Shown here: piece after piece, positions 1-4,614 of the stretch
Numbering within the stretch: position 1 is the stretch's first letter
Layout: the number at the start of each line of letters is the position of its first letter
The notes under the pieces: generated by a model
Seen by the model: the letters and a program-made list of their open reading frames with translations, nothing else
Databases searched by the model: none
Told to the model about the DNA's origin: nothing
Translations under genes and position numbers: made by a program
From: Bacteroidales bacterium
GTDB lineage: Bacteria; Bacteroidota; Bacteroidia; Bacteroidales; Tenuifilaceae
Direction of reading: 5' to 3'
Assembly (NCBI GenBank): GCA_008933525.1
Contig: WBUV01000141.1
Coordinates: forward strand, 1 to 7,697
DNA length: 7,697 nucleotides

Positions 1-108
1 ATATCGTAATGATAACTCTAGCATTATTCGACAGTCAATTTAATTCGTTAAAACCAAAATACCAATTTTAGCATTAACCTTTTTGATAACGAGATAATAA
101 TATTCCAT
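1..108. other. Intergenic stretch with nothing recognisable
   Basis: AT-rich sequence downstream of the terminator. I see no convincing open frame, promoter pair or RNA structure in it. It is probably the spacer before the next gene to the left, which is outside the window. Confidence 0.5.
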
Positions 109-137
109 AAAAAAACGCCGATAATTTTTTATCGGCG
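109..137 (-). terminator. Intrinsic terminator after the 1447-aa gene
   Basis: Read on the minus strand, a perfect 9-bp stem (CGCCGATAA with TTATCGGCG, 116-124 and 129-137) closes a 4-base loop and is followed at once by seven T (109-115). It begins 12 bases after the TAA stop. The stem is GC-rich at its base in a very AT-rich surround. On the plus strand the stem is not followed by a T run, so it works in the gene's direction only. This marks the end of the transcription unit. Confidence 0.93.
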
Positions 138-149
138 CTTGATTACTAT

Positions 150-3100
150 TTACTTTTTTATCATCTCCTTAATTGCACTTAACTCGGCTTTAAGACTTTC
201 AATCTCTTTTAATAACGATTGATTCTGAGCAGCTAGTTCCTGTATGGCTTTAATTGAAACCACTTGAGCGTTATACGTGTCTATTTGGAGAATTTCTTGG
301 CCATCGCCTTCAATATACTCGCCACTACCTTTTACCGATTCCGGGAAAACTTGCTGAAACTCTTGGGCAACAAAATTATAGTAGTACTTATCCTCAATCG
401 ATGAATGTTTCGCTTTCCAGTAATTGGTATACTTGAATTTTACCGGTCTTAATTTTAAAATTGTTTCCAGCGCATTATCAATTTCATTGATATCGGTTTT
501 TATTCTACGATCGGAGTTGGCTAACCAATCACCGGCTACATCTTTTGATGCTGTTCCCTGAACCTCCAGCATGTTTGCTGTCGATTTTCGACCTATGCCA
601 ACTCTACCCCCTCCTAAAAACTGAAATCCATCGGCACTAATAGTATAAAATGTCAAGCCATTTGCAAACTCTCCTCTGATATAGTGATTTCCATCCCCAA
701 AAACTATTTGCGCATAATCCCCTATACTAGTCCACTTACTAGGTTCTAGATAAATAGTAGCATCGATTGATGTTGATCCTTTAACATGCAGCCTCTCAGT
801 AGGTGCCTGGGTTCCAATACCAACACGCCCAGTACTATTATCAATCCTCATTCTTTCAACAAATGCAGTGCTGAAATCAGCCTGATCAATATCTGGTGAG
901 TATCCAAACAACAAATCGTTACTGGAATCTGTAGTCAAAAATGCCACTTTAGCTCCACTTAAAGCCGAGATACCACCCCGAGACTGCCCAGAATAGTGTG
1001 CAATTAATGACGCATTCGTTCCCCAGCCTTCAACTGTGTATGCAGGTGCTTTGGTCGAAATGCCAAATTTCCCGTGCACCGTCACTAGACCTACCTTAAA
1101 ATCGCCCCATATTAATGGGTTTCCCCTTCTAACATTATCAATGTAAAGTTTGTTATTACCTAATTCATCAAGCCCTGCCTCTGCACCAATAAAAACGCAT
1201 GAATCGCCCATGTCAGGAACTCCTATTCCTCTTCCTGCCATAAAGCCAATGCATGTATTACGATTTCCTGTTCGATTACTTGAACCCGCATCGTAACCAA
1301 TATAGGTATTATCTCTTCCAGAAGTAGTTAAATTTCCTGAGTATGATCCAAAAAAAGCATTTGCTTTACCTGCATCTAGGTTTTCACCTGATTGTGCCCC
1401 AACTAAAGTATTTCGTTCATTTGAAATTAATGATTTACCAGCCATATAGCCTATTGCAACGCTATGGTAACCTTGGGTATTGTTTTTTCCAGCCTGATAG
1501 CCAATAAAAGTATTCTCCCCTTTAAATGTTGAAACTACGGCTCCAGTTGTAGATGCTCCTGCTTCTGTTCCAATAAAAACATTACTAGCCCCAGTCGTTA
1601 AACTCATACCCGCTTGGTAACCTAACGCCACATTGTTGTTACCTGTACCTTTTAAAGTAGCATTAGCAAGGCCTGCCTGATACCCAAAAAAAGTATTATA
1701 ACTTCCGGATGTATAGTTCAACCCGCTTTGGAATCCAATATAAGTATTGCTATTACCCTCTGTATTTTGATTACCGCTCTGAAAACCAATAAAAACATTA
1801 TACTCTCCCAGAGAATTTGAATACCCGGACTCATTTCCAAGCATAATGTTGAAATTGCCAGTATTTGTAAACCCTGTTTTATATCCTAGGAAAATATTAT
1901 TACTTCCCGATGTGCTGGTATAACCCGCTTTATTCCCTACAAATATATTGCTGGATCCATCTTCGTTTGAGTAACCAGCATCGGTTCCCCAGAAACAGTT
2001 ATACGATCCGCTTAAATTATTGTATCCGGCGTTATACCCTATAAAAGTGTTATACTCACCACTGCTATTCTCATACCCTGACTGGTATCCTAAAAAAGTA
2101 TTATAAAATGCATTATTGGAATAACCGGACTTATATCCCAGGAATGTGTTATAACTGCCATCAACATTGTTTCGACCGGTTTCATTTCCAATAAACACAT
2201 TACTACTTCCACCTGTATTCATCAACCCTGCTCTAAAACCTAAAAAAGCATTGAATTGGCCCGAATTAACTTTACCGCTTCCTTTGCCAATGAAAACGTT
2301 ATAGCTGTTGGTGTTCCCATGACCCGTTGAGTCACCGAGAAATACATTACTGTGTCCATTTGTTCCTGAAAATCCTGACAAGTTACCAATAATCACATTA
2401 TTCGATCCGGTTTGGTTTGAGTAGCCAGACTTATACCCCAAAAAAACATTGCTTGTTCCAGAAGTATTCGCATTTCCAGATTGATACCCAATAAATGAGT
2501 TATAATTTGCAGTTGTTAAAACACCTGTTTCGTATCCAAGAAATGTATTATAGCTAGAGTTGCTCGAAAAACCCGATTTATGGCCGAGAAATGTGTTGTA
2601 ACTCCCATCGATACTATTTCTGCTTGTTTCGTTTCCAATTACAACATTATTAATCCCTGATTTATTTTGATACCCTGATTGATAACCCAAAAACACATTG
2701 TTAGATCCTGTAGTATTTGAAATTCCACTTTGATACCCCATAAAGGAGTTGTACAAACCACCATTTATACTATCGCCAGCCTGATGCCCTATAAAGTAAT
2801 TATCGGGTGTTAAGTTAAGGAATTGGGGTGCTGGAGCCTTACCCTGCGTGCTGATTCCTCCTACAGCAAAGCCTCCCTTTGCGCCTTTAGTCCCTTCTTC
2901 AACGTATATTCTGGTGCTATCCTTGGTTACCCGAAGCAAATCGTACCGCGAATTTTTCCCCTGTGTGCTGATCCCTCCGACGGCAAAACCACCTTTTGCT
3001 CCCTTGGAGGATTTATCGCCTACATATATTCGAGTACTGTCCTTAGTAATCCTTAAAAGCTCGTATACATCAGCCTTGCCCTGCGTGCTAATTCCGCCTA

Positions 3101-4493
3101 CTGCAAAACCACCCTTTGCGCCTTTGGCCGAACTGGTGTCGATATATATTCGAGCGCTATCCGGAGTTATTCGCATGTACTCAACAGCTCCAGCCTTGCC
3201 CTGTGTACTTAATCCTCCTACAGCAAAACCTCCCTTGGCACCTTTGGCTCCGCTGTCGGCCACATAAACACGAACACCCTCGTTGTATACCCCGAAGACA
3301 ACTTTTCCGTCCTTGTTTTTCACCTCAAAAATTGGATCCTCGGGCAATGCTGTGGCAACACCCTTAACCACCATTTTAGAAATTGGCGTTTGGATTCCAA
3401 CACCTAATGTGTCGGCATTTACTGTAATTTTGCCCGTAGCAACCCAGTCTGTTCCGTTATGCACAAGCATTTGCCCTTCTACACCTGGAATATTCATTCC
3501 GCTAGGGCCAGCCTCACCGTCCTTGGACAATATTTCCCACGAATCACCATCCCAGATATAGGATATTTTATCAGTAGAATTATAGTAAGCCTGATTTAAC
3601 AAGGGCGAACCAGGGGCCGAAACCCATGATCCCAACCATTGAATGGAGATTCCATTCAGCCCAGGATCGCCTGCGGGACCTGCAGGAGCCTCAAACTCAA
3701 CCCAGTGTGCAAGATCGTCCTTTGGATGATCGGACGTGGGCCCAACTGCCACCTGGCATATCCACATCGAGTTTACGCCTGGGGTTGTTGAAGATTCGTC
3801 AAACACATAATCGCCGCCCACGTAACTTGTAGCGGAACTCCAATTACCTTTCAGGGTTAGACCAACACCTGCAGGACCCTGAGGCCCTACAGGCCCTTGA
3901 ACTCCTTGAATTCCTTGAATTCCTTGAGGACCTGGATTTCCAGTATCGCCTTTTGGCCCAGTTGCTCCATCAACGGCAAGAACCTCCCATGAATCGCCAT
4001 CCCATATGTATGACTTCTTATCAGTGGAATTATAGTAAGCCTGATTCCTGAGCGGATTACTTGGAGCAGACACAAGCGACCCTAACCATTGAATACTCAC
4101 CCCATCAGCAGCAAATAGCGCATAGGGAACTGCCTGCAGTTGCTGGCGTCCTAACTGAGTATAAGCGCTTGCTCCACTCAACTTTAGTTCAACGTTTAAA
4201 AAAATTGATTGGGAACTCCATGGCGTTGTGGAGAGATTTCCCGTTATATCCTGTCCGCTTCCAATTACAAAAGAAGCAAGCCCCTGCGCTGAAGTTGTTA
4301 TAGCGTGGGTTTCGGAGTAGTGCGACAAAGTGCCATCGCTGTTTGTTAGTGCAACTCGAACTGTTGCATTCTGATTTGATAAAACCTGACCCTCTGTATT
4401 TCGGAGAACAACCTGATAGCTGAACCCTGTTGGTGTTTGGGAAAAGATGCTAATCGTAATTAGGCCAAATACCAAGGTTAGTAATTTTTTCAT
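150..4493 (-). CDS. Secreted multi-repeat fibre protein with C-terminal S74 chaperone domain (1447 aa)
   Basis: Probable trimeric surface or extracellular fibre; its ligand is unknown. Order of parts: signal peptide 1-18 (MKKLLT start, cut before Gln19); Bacteroidota N-terminal module 19-128 ending AVPYALFA; two WLGS/WDGDSW modules (131-172, 281-322) around a collagen-like tract (176-211); KGAKGGFAVGG repeats (417-563); 32 solenoid units (566-1115); a cap starting LYIDN; GKFGIS, GRVGIG and GRVGIG strands near 1141, 1222 and 1296; an S74-type chaperone starting SDRRIK (Ser1327, Lys1332) with a VAQEFQ motif; and a C-terminal coiled coil. S74 domains are known from phage endosialidase tailspikes, where they drive trimerisation and then cleave themselves off. 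The ATG at 4493 is chosen because it begins the signal peptide; no Shine-Dalgarno is present, as is usual in this phylum. The upstream gene is a paralogue and a terminator follows the stop. No type IX C-terminal sorting domain or lipobox is seen. The architecture is clear, the role inferred. Confidence 0.95.
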   Translation of the reverse strand: MKKLLTLVFGLITISIFSQTPTGFSYQVVLRNTEGQVLSNQNATVRVALTNSDGTLSHYSETHAITTSAQGLASFVIGSGQDITGNLSTTPWSSQSIFLNVELKLSGASAYTQLGRQQLQAVPYALFAADGVSIQWLGSLVSAPSNPLRNQAYYNSTDKKSYIWDGDSWEVLAVDGATGPKGDTGNPGPQGIQGIQGVQGPVGPQGPAGVGLTLKGNWSSATSYVGGDYVFDESSTTPGVNSMWICQVAVGPTSDHPKDDLAHWVEFEAPAGPAGDPGLNGISIQWLGSWVSAPGSPLLNQAYYNSTDKISYIWDGDSWEILSKDGEAGPSGMNIPGVEGQMLVHNGTDWVATGKITVNADTLGVGIQTPISKMVVKGVATALPEDPIFEVKNKDGKVVFGVYNEGVRVYVADSGAKGAKGGFAVGGLSTQGKAGAVEYMRITPDSARIYIDTSSAKGAKGGFAVGGISTQGKADVYELLRITKDSTRIYVGDKSSKGAKGGFAVGGISTQGKNSRYDLLRVTKDSTRIYVEEGTKGAKGGFAVGGISTQGKAPAPQFLNLTPDNYFIGHQAGDSINGGLYNSFMGYQSGISNTTGSNNVFLGYQSGYQNKSGINNVVIGNETSRNSIDGSYNTFLGHKSGFSSNSSYNTFLGYETGVLTTANYNSFIGYQSGNANTSGTSNVFLGYKSGYSNQTGSNNVIIGNLSGFSGTNGHSNVFLGDSTGHGNTNSYNVFIGKGSGKVNSGQFNAFLGFRAGLMNTGGSSNVFIGNETGRNNVDGSYNTFLGYKSGYSNNAFYNTFLGYQSGYENSSGEYNTFIGYNAGYNNLSGSYNCFWGTDAGYSNEDGSSNIFVGNKAGYTSTSGSNNIFLGYKTGFTNTGNFNIMLGNESGYSNSLGEYNVFIGFQSGNQNTEGNSNTYIGFQSGLNYTSGSYNTFFGYQAGLANATLKGTGNNNVALGYQAGMSLTTGASNVFIGTEAGASTTGAVVSTFKGENTFIGYQAGKNNTQGYHSVAIGYMAGKSLISNERNTLVGAQSGENLDAGKANAFFGSYSGNLTTSGRDNTYIGYDAGSSNRTGNRNTCIGFMAGRGIGVPDMGDSCVFIGAEAGLDELGNNKLYIDNVRRGNPLIWGDFKVGLVTVHGKFGISTKAPAYTVEGWGTNASLIAHYSGQSRGGISALSGAKVAFLTTDSSNDLLFGYSPDIDQADFSTAFVERMRIDNSTGRVGIGTQAPTERLHVKGSTSIDATIYLEPSKWTSIGDYAQIVFGDGNHYIRGEFANGLTFYTISADGFQFLGGGRVGIGRKSTANMLEVQGTASKDVAGDWLANSDRRIKTDINEIDNALETILKLRPVKFKYTNYWKAKHSSIEDKYYYNFVAQEFQQVFPESVKGSGEYIEGDGQEILQIDTYNAQVVSIKAIQELAAQNQSLLKEIESLKAELSAIKEMIKK
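153..515 (-). other. S74-type intramolecular chaperone domain and coiled coil
   Basis: Residues 1327-1447. The domain opens with SDRRIKTDI, continues with a helix ending LRPVKFKY and a VAQEFQQVFPESV motif, and finishes in a helix rich in Leu/Ile heptads (about 1407-1447). In phage endosialidases the matching Ser and the Lys five residues later carry out self-cleavage just before the Ser after the trimer has folded. Both residues are here as Ser1327 and Lys1332, so release of about 121 residues is predicted. Confidence 0.85.
1149..2798 (-). repeat. Solenoid repeat array of the 1447-aa protein (32 units)
   Basis: Residues 566-1115 divide without remainder into 32 units: 22 of 17 residues, 7 of 16, and three longer ones (21, 23 and 20 residues; units 23, 25 and 31). 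The pattern is x-F-(I/L)-G-Y-x-(A/S/T)-G-Y-x-N-x-x-G-x-x-N. Gly at position 4 is present in all 32 and the closing Asn in 29. Units such as VALGYQAG and VAIGYMAG (24 and 27) resemble YadA-type adhesin head repeats, which form left-handed parallel beta-rolls in trimers. A similar beta-roll here is inference. Confidence 0.9.
2805..3245 (-). repeat. KGAKGGFAVGG repeats of the 1447-aa protein (4 copies)
   Basis: Copies begin at residues 417, 457, 497 and 536, so the period is 40, 40 and 39 residues (120, 120, 117 bases). Each copy has KGAKGGFAVGG(L/I)STQGK, and the first three continue into a (M/L)R(I/V)T-x-DS(A/T)RIY strand. The last copy leads into FLNLTPDN and the first solenoid unit. This looks like a neck or adaptor between N-terminal module and shaft. 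Confidence 0.9.
3528..3653 (-). repeat. WLGS/WDGDSW module, copy 2
   Basis: Residues 281-322 repeat residues 131-172 exactly 150 residues later: SIQWLGS, a VSAP motif, NQAYYNSTDK and SYIWDGDSWE are shared. It follows a short Gly-X-Y fragment. Similar WDG-type modules are common in Bacteroidota fibre-like proteins; the function is unknown. Confidence 0.85.
3861..3968 (-). repeat. Collagen-like Gly-X-Y tract (12 triplets)
   Basis: Residues 176-211 are an unbroken run of Gly-X-Y triplets (GAT GPK GDT GNP ... GPA GVG). Two further fragments of three triplets occur near residues 272-281 and 326-334. Bacterial collagen-like tracts form triple helices, which agrees with a trimeric protein. The upstream paralogue has none. 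Confidence 0.9.
3895..3930 (-). repeat. 9-bp tandem repeat inside the collagen-like tract
   Basis: Plus-strand sequence shows four consecutive 9-mers beginning CCTTGA (CCTTGAACT, CCTTGAATT twice, CCTTGAGGA). On the coding strand these cover the Q-G-(V/I)-Q-G stretch around residues 189-200. Gain or loss of a unit keeps the frame, so the tract length could vary by slippage. Confidence 0.85.
3978..4103 (-). repeat. WLGS/WDGDSW module, copy 1
   Basis: Residues 131-172 carry SIQWLGS, VSAP, NQAYYNSTDK and SYIWDGDSWE and lead directly into the 12-triplet collagen-like tract. Together with copy 2 it brackets that tract, which suggests a segmental duplication of a module plus Gly-X-Y unit. Confidence 0.85.
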
Positions 4494-4507
4494 CTGTTTA
4501 GGTATTA

Positions 4508-4534
4508 AACTTTTTTAATAACTCATCAAAAGTT
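4508..4534 (-). promoter_or_regulatory. Leader hairpin before the 1447-aa gene
   Basis: A perfect 7-bp inverted repeat (AACTTTT at 4508-4514 and AAAAGTT at 4528-4534) with a 13-base loop lies in the presumed leader and ends 14 bases before the ATG. The stem is A/T-rich with one G-C pair, so it is weak. It could affect translation or mRNA stability, or be chance in AT-rich DNA. Confidence 0.35.
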
Positions 4535-4549
4535 GAATTTCTCAAAAAC

Positions 4550-4580
4550 CACAACTACCTATCTAGCAATACATTTGCAA
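4550..4580 (-). promoter_or_regulatory. Candidate Bacteroidota-type promoter of the 1447-aa gene
   Basis: On the minus strand TTG (4580-4578) is followed by 20 bases and then TAGTTGTG (4557-4550), which matches five of the six fixed bases of the known Bacteroidota -7 element TAnnTTTG, at a spacing normal for the -33/-7 pair. Transcription would start near 4545, giving a leader of about 50 bases that holds the hairpin at 4508-4534. If active, the 1447-aa gene can be expressed apart from its upstream paralogue. Confidence 0.5.
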
Positions 4581-4614
4581 TTATTTACAATGTCAATAAA
4601 CAAAAAACAGCTTA

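Noticed and set aside
1149..2798. Possible CRISPR array, from regular similar blocks about 51 bases apart
   Set aside because: The blocks are imperfect, fill the whole interval without distinct spacers, and stay in one long open frame encoding the solenoid units.
2848..3267. Plus-strand open frame with a repeated PPTAKPPFAPL pattern
   Set aside because: It is the exact antisense of the KGAKGGFAVGG repeats; the regularity is inherited from the coding strand, and there is no initiation signal or signal peptide.
3887..4075. Minus-strand open frame ending in KEFKEFKEFKGL repeats
   Set aside because: It is the 9-bp collagen repeat read in another frame inside the large gene.
150..4493. Phage tail fibre or prophage remnant, because of the S74 domain
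   Set aside because: Both proteins have Sec signal peptides and a Bacteroidota N-terminal module, and no phage structural, lysis or integrase genes lie in the window. S74 domains also occur in bacterial surface proteins.
4602..4607. Terminator after the 945-aa gene (six T on the minus strand)
   Set aside because: No stem precedes the T run, so intrinsic termination is not supported.
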